NCBI RefSeq assembly: GCF_025399895.1 | Contig: NZ_JAODUA010000001.1 | Coordinates: forward strand, 620,001-684,000 | DNA: 64,000 nucleotides | Source: Streptomyces sp. ASQP_92 | GTDB taxonomy: Bacteria; Actinomycetota; Actinomycetes; Streptomycetales; Streptomycetaceae | Direction of reading: 5' to 3' | Part shown: piece by piece, positions 57,180-64,000 of the stretch | How the letters are laid out: each line of letters starts with the position of its first letter | How positions within the stretch are numbered: the stretch's first letter is position 1 | Made by a program: the position numbers and the translations under genes | Notes under the pieces: generated by a model | Told to the model about the DNA's origin: nothing | What the model saw: the letters and a program-made list of their open reading frames with translations, nothing else | The model's database searches: none

Positions 57180-57634
57180 CCTCCGCCGCCGAGCCCCCGC
57201 TCCCCTTCTTCGTGTACGGCACGCTCCGCCCCGGCCAGCGCTACCACCAGCGCTTCCTGCGCGGCCGCACCCTGCGCGAGCGCCCCGCGCTCCTGCCCGG
57301 CGCCCTCCTGTACGACGGCCCCGGCTACCCCTACGCCATAGCCGGGAACGGCACGATCACCGGCGTCCTGATCGAGGTCGGCCCCGACGCGCACCCCGAA
57401 CTCCTCGCCGCGCTGGACGAGTTGGAGGAGTACGCGGGCCCCGGCCATCCCCGCAACGTCTACGACCGCCTGGAGCGCGAGGCGGTCGTCGACGGGCAGC
57501 CCATACGGTCCTGGGTCTATCTGGCCGCCCCGCGCCTGACCCGCGAGCTGCTGGCCCACGGCGCCTTGATCCCCGGCGGCGACTGGCTCAGCCGGCCGGC
57601 GCGGCCCGCTCCACCCGTACCGCGCAGGCCTTGA
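57176..57634 (+). CDS. Gamma-glutamylcyclotransferase-like protein
   Basis: 152 residues of the AIG2/GGCT fold. The substrate-binding start is FFVYGTLRPGQRYHQRFL, and the acidic residue acting as base is in ELLAALDELEEYAGPGH. It may release 5-oxoproline from gamma-glutamyl compounds, but many family members are uncharacterised. It overlaps cutA by 4 nt and its 3' end overlaps the convergent nitrate reductase gene by 47 nt. Confidence 0.88.
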   Translation: MTSAAEPPLPFFVYGTLRPGQRYHQRFLRGRTLRERPALLPGALLYDGPGYPYAIAGNGTITGVLIEVGPDAHPELLAALDELEEYAGPGHPRNVYDRLEREAVVDGQPIRSWVYLAAPRLTRELLAHGALIPGGDWLSRPARPAPPVPRRP

Positions 57635-59702
57635 ACGCGGGCATCTTCGAGACCGGGTCGAGTGCCGGGTTCGTCAGGTTGTTGGCCCGGCCCTCGCCCG
57701 CCCAGTGGAACGGCATGAACACCGTGTCCGACCGGATGGCGCCGGTCACCCGGGCCGGGGCCGTGGCCCGCCCGCGACGCGAGGTCACCGTCACCGGATC
57801 GCCGTCACCCACCCCGAGCCGGTCCGCGAGCAGCGGATGCATCTCGACGAACGCGCCGGGCGCCGCCGCGTTGAGCGCGGGCACCCGCCGCGTCTGCGCG
57901 CCCGACTGGTACTGGGCGAGCACCCGGCCCGTCGTGAGCACCAGCGGATAGGCGGCGTCGGTCTCCTCGTCCACCTCGCGGTAGGAGACCTCCACGAACC
58001 TGGCCCGCCCGTCGTCCGTCGCGAACCGGTCGAGGAACAACCGGGGCGTACCCGGATGCCCCTCCCGCGGGCACGGCCAGAACACCCCGTCCTCCGCCTC
58101 GATCCGCGCGTAGCTGATGCCCGAATAGTCCGCGGCCCCGCCCGCCGACGCCAGCCGCAACTCCTCGAACACCTCCTCCGGATCGGCCGGGAACCCCTTG
58201 GCCATCTCCGGGGAACCGAGCCGCGCCGCAAGGGAGTTGAGGACGTACAGATCGCTGCGTACGCCCTCGGGGGGCGTGATCGCGGCCCGCCGCAGCAGCA
58301 CCCGCCCCTCCAGATTGGTCATCGTGCCGGTCTCCTCGGCCCACTGGGTCACCGGCAGCACCACGTCCGCGAGCGCGGCGGTCTCCGAGAGCACCACGTC
58401 CGCCACGGCCAGGAAGTCCAACTCCCGCAGCCTGCCCTCGATATGCGCGGCGCGCGGCGCCGACACGACCGGATTCGACCCCATCACGAGCAGCGCTTTG
58501 ACCTCGCCGCCCAGCGCGTCGAGGAGTTCGTAGGCGCTGCGGCCGGGGCCCGGGAGCGAGTCCGGCTCCACCCCCCACACCCCGGCGACATGGGCCCGCG
58601 CCGCCGGGTCCACCAGCTTGCGGTAGCCCGGCAACTGGTCGGCCTTCTGGCCGTGTTCACGGCCGCCCTGCCCGTTGCCCTGGCCGGTGAGACAGCCGTA
58701 TCCGGACAGCGGGCGGCCCGCCCGGCCCGTCGCGAGACAGAAGTTGATCCACGCGCCGACCGTGTCCGTGCCCGTGCTGTGCTGCTCGGCGCCGCGCGCG
58801 GTCAGCACCATGCCGTCCGCCGCCCCGCAGAACAGGTCCACGGCGGCCCGGAGCTGGGGAACCGGAACGCCGGTGATCTTCTCCACCAGCTCCGGCCAGT
58901 GCGCCATCGCCGCCGCCCGCGCGGCCTCCCATCCGGCGGTACGCTCCCGCACGAACTCCTCGTCGACGTGGCCCTGGGCCACCACGAGGTGCAGCAGGCC
59001 CAGCGCGAGCGCCAGATCGGTGCCGGGGCGGGGCGCGAGATGCAGATCCGCCAGCTCGGCCGTCTTCGTCCTGCGCGGATCGACGACGATCAACGTGCCG
59101 CCGTTCTCGCGCAGTTCACGGAGGTGGCGCACGGCGGGGGGCATGGTCTCGGCCATGTTCGAGCCCGTCAGGATCACACACCCGGTCCGCGCCACGTCCT
59201 CCAGCGGAAACGGCAGCCCCCGGTCGACACCGAACGCCCTCTGATGCGCGGCGGCCGCCGACGACATGCAGAACCGCCCGTTGTAGTCGATCTGCGAGGT
59301 GCCGAGCACCACCCGCGCGAACTTCCCCAGCGCGTACGCCTTCTCATTGGTCAGCCCGCCCCCGCCGAACACGCCGACCGCGTCGGCGCCGTGGTCGCGG
59401 CGTACGGTGCCCAGCCGCTCGGCGACCAGCGCCAACGCCTCGTCCCAGCCCGCCGGTTCGAGCCGCCCGGACGCGGGCCGCCGGATCAGCGGCTCGGTCA
59501 GCCGCAGCGGCCGGGCGAGCAGGGCGGGCGCGGTACTGCCCTTGCCGCACAGCGCGCCTCGGTTCACCGGGAAGTCGCGCGGAACCACATCGAGACCGCC
59601 CGCCGCGTCACTCGCCGCCCGCAGCCCCATGCCGCACTGGAGCGAGCAGTACGGGCAGTGGGTGGCGGTCACGGGGGCGGGCGCGAGAGCATCGGTGAGC
59701 AT
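57588..59702 (-). CDS. nasA: Assimilatory nitrate reductase (molybdopterin type)
   Basis: 704 residues. It reduces nitrate to nitrite in the cytoplasm, supplying NirBD. The N-terminal [4Fe-4S] site is CPYCSLQCGM near residue 18 and NRGALCGKG near 50. The molybdenum-cofactor domains follow (GVFGGGGLTNEKAYALGKFA; TGSNMAETMPPAVR; GYGCLTGQGNGQGGREHGQK). The last 120 residues form the cofactor-capping domain (VTVTSRRGRATAPARV). It is a bacterial NasA/NarB-type enzyme. The long upstream frame is ignored; ATG 59702 begins MLTDALAPAPVTATHC. Confidence 0.94.
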   Translation of the reverse strand: MLTDALAPAPVTATHCPYCSLQCGMGLRAASDAAGGLDVVPRDFPVNRGALCGKGSTAPALLARPLRLTEPLIRRPASGRLEPAGWDEALALVAERLGTVRRDHGADAVGVFGGGGLTNEKAYALGKFARVVLGTSQIDYNGRFCMSSAAAAHQRAFGVDRGLPFPLEDVARTGCVILTGSNMAETMPPAVRHLRELRENGGTLIVVDPRRTKTAELADLHLAPRPGTDLALALGLLHLVVAQGHVDEEFVRERTAGWEAARAAAMAHWPELVEKITGVPVPQLRAAVDLFCGAADGMVLTARGAEQHSTGTDTVGAWINFCLATGRAGRPLSGYGCLTGQGNGQGGREHGQKADQLPGYRKLVDPAARAHVAGVWGVEPDSLPGPGRSAYELLDALGGEVKALLVMGSNPVVSAPRAAHIEGRLRELDFLAVADVVLSETAALADVVLPVTQWAEETGTMTNLEGRVLLRRAAITPPEGVRSDLYVLNSLAARLGSPEMAKGFPADPEEVFEELRLASAGGAADYSGISYARIEAEDGVFWPCPREGHPGTPRLFLDRFATDDGRARFVEVSYREVDEETDAAYPLVLTTGRVLAQYQSGAQTRRVPALNAAAPGAFVEMHPLLADRLGVGDGDPVTVTSRRGRATAPARVTGAIRSDTVFMPFHWAGEGRANNLTNPALDPVSKMPAFKACAVRVERAAPAG

Positions 59703-59724
59703 GCCCTCAGCCTGCGCCGACCGT

Positions 59725-59752
59725 GTTACGCCCGCCCCCGCCCTCGGGTTAC
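59725..59752. promoter_or_regulatory. Two GTTAC elements upstream of nitrate reductase
   Basis: GTTACGCC occurs at 59725-59732 and 59748-59755, 23 nt apart. Actinobacterial GlnR sites use GTnAC half-sites spaced 22 nt apart, with GAAAC between them. Here the spacing is one off and no GAAAC was seen, so this is only a weak candidate for nitrogen control. Confidence 0.25.
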
Positions 59753-59921
59753 GCCGCCGGGGCGGGGGGCTCATTGTGGGGGAGGGGGCATGGTGAGGAG
59801 GGGTGGGGGCCGGGGCTCGGGGTTCGTTCGGGGGCGGGGGAGCGGCGGTGACCGGCTGCCGGCTGCCGGCTGAGGGTCGGCGACTGCCATGGGGCATGAG
59901 CCACCTGCTGTCTGTCATCTG

Positions 59922-60629
59922 TCATCTGTCATCCGCCAGCGCCCGCCCCACCCCCGGCTCCTTCGGGCCCAGAAACGTCGGGTCCGGACGGAACACGGCG
60001 TCCAGCAGCGCCTTGTTCGCGGCGAAGATCTCGCGGGCGCCACCGTAGTACCAGGTCATATCGTGCACGGCGTCCACGCCGACACCATAGGAGCGCACGC
60101 CCGCGGCCTCGCACAGGGCCACCGCACGCCGGATGTGGAATCCCTGGCTGACCAGCACGGCCCGGTCCACGCCGAAGATCTTCTTGGCCCGTACGCACGA
60201 GTCCCAGGTGTCGAAGCCCGCGAAATCACTGACCACGCTCGTGTCCGGCACCCCGTGCCGCACGAGGTAGCCGCGCATGGCGTCGGGCTCGTCGTAGGTG
60301 GCGCGGCTGTTGTCGCCGGTGACCAGAACGGCCTTCACCTTGCCCGCCCGGTACAGCGCCACGGCCGCGTCCAGCCGGTGGGCCAGATACGGCGAGGGCT
60401 TTCCGTCCCACAGGCCGGCCCCGAAGACGACCGCGACCCCGGCCGCCGGCGCGTCGGCCACCGTGCCGACCCGGTCGCCGGTGCTCGCGTACAACCAGGT
60501 CGCGGGCGTGAGCGCGAGGACGCACGCGACGACGACGCCCCGCACCAGGCGCCGTTTGCCGACGCGTGTGCGCGGCAGCCGGGGTCGCTCGACCCGCAGG
60601 CGCGACCGTTCGAGTCGCGGGTGCGACAT
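59922..60629 (-). CDS. SanA/YdcF-like (DUF218) membrane protein
   Basis: 235 residues. After a basic tail, one helix (RGVVVACVLALTPATWLYAS) spans the membrane. The outside DUF218 domain has VAVVFGAGLWDGKPSPYLAH, LVTGDNSRATYDEPDAM and the helix SQGFHIRRAVALCEAAG. In E. coli SanA of this family affects envelope permeability and resistance to vancomycin. The biochemical role is unknown. Start ATG 60629 has AGGGGG upstream. A GTCATCT repeat borders the 3' end. Confidence 0.88.
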   Translation of the reverse strand: MSHPRLERSRLRVERPRLPRTRVGKRRLVRGVVVACVLALTPATWLYASTGDRVGTVADAPAAGVAVVFGAGLWDGKPSPYLAHRLDAAVALYRAGKVKAVLVTGDNSRATYDEPDAMRGYLVRHGVPDTSVVSDFAGFDTWDSCVRAKKIFGVDRAVLVSQGFHIRRAVALCEAAGVRSYGVGVDAVHDMTWYYGGAREIFAANKALLDAVFRPDPTFLGPKEPGVGRALADDR

Positions 60630-60773
60630 GGGGCCCCCTGTGGTGATCTCCATCGGTTGACGAGAAGAGGGACGCCAAAGGCGTCGCCCCGGTTCGTTCG
60701 CGCGTGAGGCCGCCGAAATCACCCGTCACCGCCCCGCAACGACCCGGCAACGTGGACACGACAGGATCGGCGC

Positions 60774-61577
60774 ATGACGACCACCGCCCGCCCCGCCCTC
60801 GTCGCCGTCGCGCACGGCAGCCGCGATCCCGGCGCGCTGCGGACGGTCACCGCGCTCCTGGAGCGGGTCCGTGCCCTGCGCCCGGATCTCGACGTACGGC
60901 TCGGCCACATCGAGATCAACCGTCCGCTGCTGGCCGACACCCTCGCCGACCTGCGGGGCGAGGCCGTCGTCGTACCGCTGCTGCTCGGCCGCGGTTACCA
61001 CGTCAAGCACGACATCCCCGGGACCCTCGCCGTGGCGGGCCGGCATCTGACCGCCCGTGTCGCCGCCCCGCTCGGCCCGCATCCGCTGCTCGTCGAGGCG
61101 CTGTACGGGCGGCTCCTCGAAGCGGGCTGGGATCTCGACGGGCCCGGCGGGGGCGGCACGGGGGTCGTCCTCGCCGCCGCCGGGTCCCGCGATCCCCAAT
61201 CGGCAGCCGACACCCGCCGTACGGCGCGGCTGCTCGGCGAGCGGCTCGGCGGGGTGCCCGTGCTGCCCGCGTACGCCTCCGCGGCCTCGCCCACCGTGCC
61301 CCAGGCACTCGACGCCTTCGCGGCACGCGGGATGCGGCGGGTCGCGATCGCCTCGTACTTCACTGCGCCGGGACGGTTCGCGGCCCAGAGCGCGGCGCGG
61401 GCGCCGTGGATCGCCGCGGCGCCCATGGGGGCGCATCCGGCCATGGCGCGGCTCGTACTGCACCGCTACGCACAGGCGTTGACGTATTCCCCGGTCCTCG
61501 GCGACACCGCCGTGACCTCCGCGTTCGTCCGCGTCCCGGGCGAGCCTCGACGCACCCTTGAGCCCAGTTGTCGGTGA
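60774..61577 (+). CDS. Sirohydrochlorin chelatase (CbiX/SirB-like)
   Basis: 267 residues in two CbiX-like halves. First half: [13 protein letters not shown] and [15 protein letters not shown], with His residues that bind the metal and tetrapyrrole. Second half: [19 protein letters not shown] and [19 protein letters not shown]. The enzyme inserts iron into sirohydrochlorin to make siroheme, the cofactor of NirB. It is in the same neighbourhood as nitrate and nitrite reductase genes. A related family inserts cobalt, so substrate choice is inferred from context. Confidence 0.85.
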   Translation: MTTTARPALVAVAHGSRDPGALRTVTALLERVRALRPDLDVRLGHIEINRPLLADTLADLRGEAVVVPLLLGRGYHVKHDIPGTLAVAGRHLTARVAAPLGPHPLLVEALYGRLLEAGWDLDGPGGGGTGVVLAAAGSRDPQSAADTRRTARLLGERLGGVPVLPAYASAASPTVPQALDAFAARGMRRVAIASYFTAPGRFAAQSAARAPWIAAAPMGAHPAMARLVLHRYAQALTYSPVLGDTAVTSAFVRVPGEPRRTLEPSCR

Positions 61578-61596
61578 CTCCGTTTACTGTCGGTGC

Positions 61597-62877
61597 ATGG
61601 AGTTCTACGCCGAGGCCGACACAGAACGCTGGGCCGCCGAGCCCGACAAGCGGCCCGGCCGCACCGCCTTCCAGCGCGACCGCGCGCGGGTGCTGCACTC
61701 GGGGGCGCTGCGCCGTCTGTCCGGCAAGACCCAGGTCGTCACGCCCGGCTCACGGAGTCAGGCCTGGGACGCGAGCCCCCGCACCCGCCTGACGCACTCG
61801 CTGGAGTGCGCCCAGGTGGGCCGCGAGCTGGGCGCCGCCCTCGGCTGCGACCCCGATCTGGTCGAAGCCGCCTGTCTCGCCCACGACATGGGCCACCCGC
61901 CGTTCGGGCACAACGGCGAGCAGGCGCTCAACGACTTCGCCAAGGACATCGGCGGCTTCGAGGGCAACGCCCAGTCGCTGCGCCTGCTGACCCGGCTCGA
62001 ACCGAAACGCTTCGTACGTGCCGCGCAGAGCGGGAAACCGGTCAGTGTCGGCCTCAATCTCACGCGGGCCGCGCTGGACGCGGCGACCAAGTACCCCTGG
62101 GCGCGCGGCGGTCACCCCACCGACCCGGCGTCGGTGAAGTTCGGCGTGTACGAGGACGACCTGCCGGTCTTCGCCTGGGTCAGGGAGGGCGCCACGCCCT
62201 ACAGCAAGTGCTTCGAGGCCCAGGTGATGGACTGGTCCGACGACGTGGCGTACTCGGTCCACGACTTCGAGGACGGTCTGCACGCCGGGCACATCGACCC
62301 GGGCGCGCTGCGCTCGGAGGCGGAGCGGGCCGACATCTGGCGGGTCGCCATCGGCCGCTACGTACCGGACGACACCGACCCGCAGGAGTTGGCCGAGGCC
62401 CTGGAGCGGTTGATCGAGCAGGAGTGGTGGCCGCACCGCTACGACGGTTCGGCGGTCTCGCAGGCCCGTCTCAAGGACGCCACGAGCCAGCTCATCGGCC
62501 GGTTCTGCCTGGCCGCCGAGGGCGCGACGCGCGCCGCGTTCGGCACCGGGCACCTGACCCGGTACGGCGCGGAGCTGGTGGTGCCGCGCGCGGCCCGCAA
62601 CGAGTGCGCCGTGCTGAAGGCGGTGGCCGACCGCTATGTGATGCAGCGCGACGAGCAGGAGAGGCTCCGCGCCGACCAGCGCGTGGTGCTGGCCGAGCTC
62701 GCGGACGCGCTGACCGCCCGGGCGCCCGCCGAGGGCCTCGACCCGCAGTTCCGGGCGCTGTACGAGGAGGCGGACGACGAGCGGACGAGGAAGCGGGTGA
62801 TCGTCGATCAGATCGCCTCGCTCACCGACGCGGCGGCCCGTTCGCTGCACTCCAGACTCACCGTGCACCACCGGTAA
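61597..62877 (+). CDS. dgt: Deoxyguanosinetriphosphate triphosphohydrolase-like protein
   Basis: 426 residues. The HD-type phosphohydrolase splits dGTP to deoxyguanosine and triphosphate. Metal-binding motifs are [31 protein letters not shown] and [17 protein letters not shown]. The C-terminal half is helical and ends [10 protein letters not shown]. The ATG at 61597 lies 19 nt after the chelatase stop. No strong ribosome site was seen. The frame fits the actinobacterial Dgt type-2 family. Confidence 0.95.
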   Translation: MEFYAEADTERWAAEPDKRPGRTAFQRDRARVLHSGALRRLSGKTQVVTPGSRSQAWDASPRTRLTHSLECAQVGRELGAALGCDPDLVEAACLAHDMGHPPFGHNGEQALNDFAKDIGGFEGNAQSLRLLTRLEPKRFVRAAQSGKPVSVGLNLTRAALDAATKYPWARGGHPTDPASVKFGVYEDDLPVFAWVREGATPYSKCFEAQVMDWSDDVAYSVHDFEDGLHAGHIDPGALRSEAERADIWRVAIGRYVPDDTDPQELAEALERLIEQEWWPHRYDGSAVSQARLKDATSQLIGRFCLAAEGATRAAFGTGHLTRYGAELVVPRAARNECAVLKAVADRYVMQRDEQERLRADQRVVLAELADALTARAPAEGLDPQFRALYEEADDERTRKRVIVDQIASLTDAAARSLHSRLTVHHR

Positions 62878-62986
62878 TCCCGGCCGTCCCCGCGTCCCGA
62901 CGGAGCAAGCCCTCTTCCCCCATCACGCTCCGTGCGGGACGCTCGCAGGTGGCGGCGCCGCGCAGCAAGCACCGAGGAGGCATCAA

Positions 62987-64000
62987 GTGGTCGACGCAGA
63001 TCGGACATTCGTCATTGTCGGAGGCGGTCTCGCGGGGGCGAAAGCCGCCGAGACGCTCCGGTCCGAGGGCTTCAACGGGCGGGTGATCCTCATCGGCGAC
63101 GAGCGCGAGCACCCCTATGAACGCCCGCCCCTGTCCAAGGGGTTCCTCTCCGGCAAGGAGGAGCGCGACAGCGTCTTCGTGCACGAGGCCGCCTGGTACG
63201 CGCAGAACGACATCGAGCTGCACCTGGGCCAGACCGTCACCGCCATCGACCGCGAGGCCAAGACGGTCCGGCTCGGGGACGGCGCCCTCATCCAGTACGA
63301 CCGGCTGCTGCTTGCCACCGGCGCCGAGCCGCGCCGCCTCGACATCCCCGGCACCGACCTGGCGGGCGTGCACCATCTGCGCCGCCTCGCCCACTCCGAG
63401 CGGCTGCGGCACGTCCTGAAGGCGCTGGGCCGCGACAACGGCCATCTCGTCATCTCGGGCGCCGGCTGGATCGGCCTGGAGGTCGCGGCCGCCGCCCGGG
63501 GGTATGGCGCGGAGGTCACCGTCGTCGAGCCGGAGCCCACCCCGCTGCACAACGTGATCGGCCCCGAGCTGGGCCAGCTCTTCGCCGACCTGCACGCCGA
63601 GCACGGGGTGCGCTTCCACTTCGGCGCCCGCCTCACCGAGATCATCGGCCAGGACGGCCTGGTCCTGGCGGCCCGCACCGACGACGGCGAGGAGCACCTG
63701 GCGCACGACGTGCTCGCCGCGATCGGCGCCGCCCCGCGCACCTCGCTCGCCGAGACGGCCGGGCTGGCCCTCGTCGACCGCGGGCATGGCGGCGGCATCG
63801 CCGTGGACGCCTCGCTGCGCACCTCGGACCCGGACATCTTCGCGGCAGGCGACGTGGCCGCGGTCCACCATCCGCTGCTCGACACCCGGCTGCGCGTCGA
63901 ACACTGGGCCAACGCGCTCAACGGCGGACCGGCCGCGGCTCGCGCGATGCTGGACCAGCACGTGACGTACGACCGCATCCCCTATTTCTTCTCCGACCAG
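62987..64000 (+). CDS. FAD-dependent NAD(P)H ferredoxin-type reductase (3' end outside window)
   Basis: 338 residues are visible and the frame is open to the window end. GTG 62987 follows GAGGAGG by 6 nt. FAD motif is FVIVGGGLAGAKAAETLRSE and the NAD(P) motif is VISGAGWIGLEVAAAARGYG. PPLSKGFLSGK and the later DIFAAGDVAAV complete the pattern of rubredoxin/ferredoxin reductases (pyridine nucleotide-disulfide oxidoreductase fold, BenA-like or AIF-like C-terminus). It passes electrons from NAD(P)H to a small iron-sulfur protein. About 60-90 C-terminal residues are missing. Confidence 0.92.
   Translation, partial: MVDADRTFVIVGGGLAGAKAAETLRSEGFNGRVILIGDEREHPYERPPLSKGFLSGKEERDSVFVHEAAWYAQNDIELHLGQTVTAIDREAKTVRLGDGALIQYDRLLLATGAEPRRLDIPGTDLAGVHHLRRLAHSERLRHVLKALGRDNGHLVISGAGWIGLEVAAAARGYGAEVTVVEPEPTPLHNVIGPELGQLFADLHAEHGVRFHFGARLTEIIGQDGLVLAARTDDGEEHLAHDVLAAIGAAPRTSLAETAGLALVDRGHGGGIAVDASLRTSDPDIFAAGDVAAVHHPLLDTRLRVEHWANALNGGPAAARAMLDQHVTYDRIPYFFSDQ

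Noticed and set aside
59905..59940. Direct repeat CTGTCATCTGTCATC at the end of the SanA-like gene
   Set aside because: Only a short microsatellite-like stretch at the 3' end; no array or pairing that suggests function.

Overview
The window looks like a piece of chromosome from a Streptomyces or close relative. GC content is very high, third codon positions are almost all G or C, GTG starts are common, and many genes overlap by 4 nt (ATGA). From memory, the order recO, uppS, zur, znuBCA, glyS, dus, ppdK, nirBD, FMN reductase, nitrate reductase and dgt follows the core chromosome of Streptomyces coelicolor. No tRNA, rRNA, insertion sequence, prophage or CRISPR array was seen. Both ends cut a gene: leuA lacks its N-terminus and a ferredoxin-type reductase lacks its C-terminus.

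Layout. 1-4.1 kb: leuA end, a zinc-ribbon TerB-like protein, a regulator with two helix-turn-helix domains and a hypothetical gene. 4.4-9.8 kb: a small secreted peptide and three secreted proteins that share one C-terminal module of five FG-GAP-like repeats behind different heads (Rpf-like muralytic, CHAP and an unknown domain). The Rpf-like gene carries an apparent one-base deletion. 10-14.1 kb: an MMPL exporter with a two-component pair. 14.1-22.2 kb: lipoprotein, recO, uppS, the zinc uptake operon znuA-znuC-znuB-zur with a Zur-box candidate, and glyS. 22.8-26.2 kb: a membrane protein and a two-component pair with a DUF4097 protein. 26.2-33.5 kb: TetR and aldo/keto reductase, a DUF6243 protein, two MFS exporters with an XRE regulator, and dus. 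33.9-41.3 kb: ppdK, a winged-helix regulator and a sugar-type ABC importer without its ATPase. 41.5-44.4 kb: VOC protein, two SDR enzymes and a TetR repressor. 44.4-48.4 kb: the nitrite reductase operon. 48.7-51.5 kb: an orphan sensor protein with a kinase and regulator. 51.6-55 kb: a ferric-reductase-like flavoprotein and a class F sortase with a neighbouring wall protein. 55-64 kb: aminotransferase IV, a SoxR-box-controlled FMN reductase, cutA, a gamma-glutamylcyclotransferase, assimilatory nitrate reductase, a SanA-like protein, a sirohydrochlorin chelatase, dgt and the reductase.

How the genes fit together. Nitrate reductase, nitrite reductase and the siroheme chelatase form a dispersed nitrate assimilation set. 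Three NarL-type two-component pairs each sit with membrane or envelope genes. Several intergenic regions hold clear operator-like dyads: a near-canonical SoxR box, stacked TGACA half-sites, a double CTGGTACCAG, a TetR site shared by two promoters, and a Zur box. A two-part dispersed repeat recurs after leuA, before recO, after uppS and after glyS.

Limits. All calls come from reading the sequence. No database search, folding or motif scan was run. Locus names for S. coelicolor are recalled, not checked.
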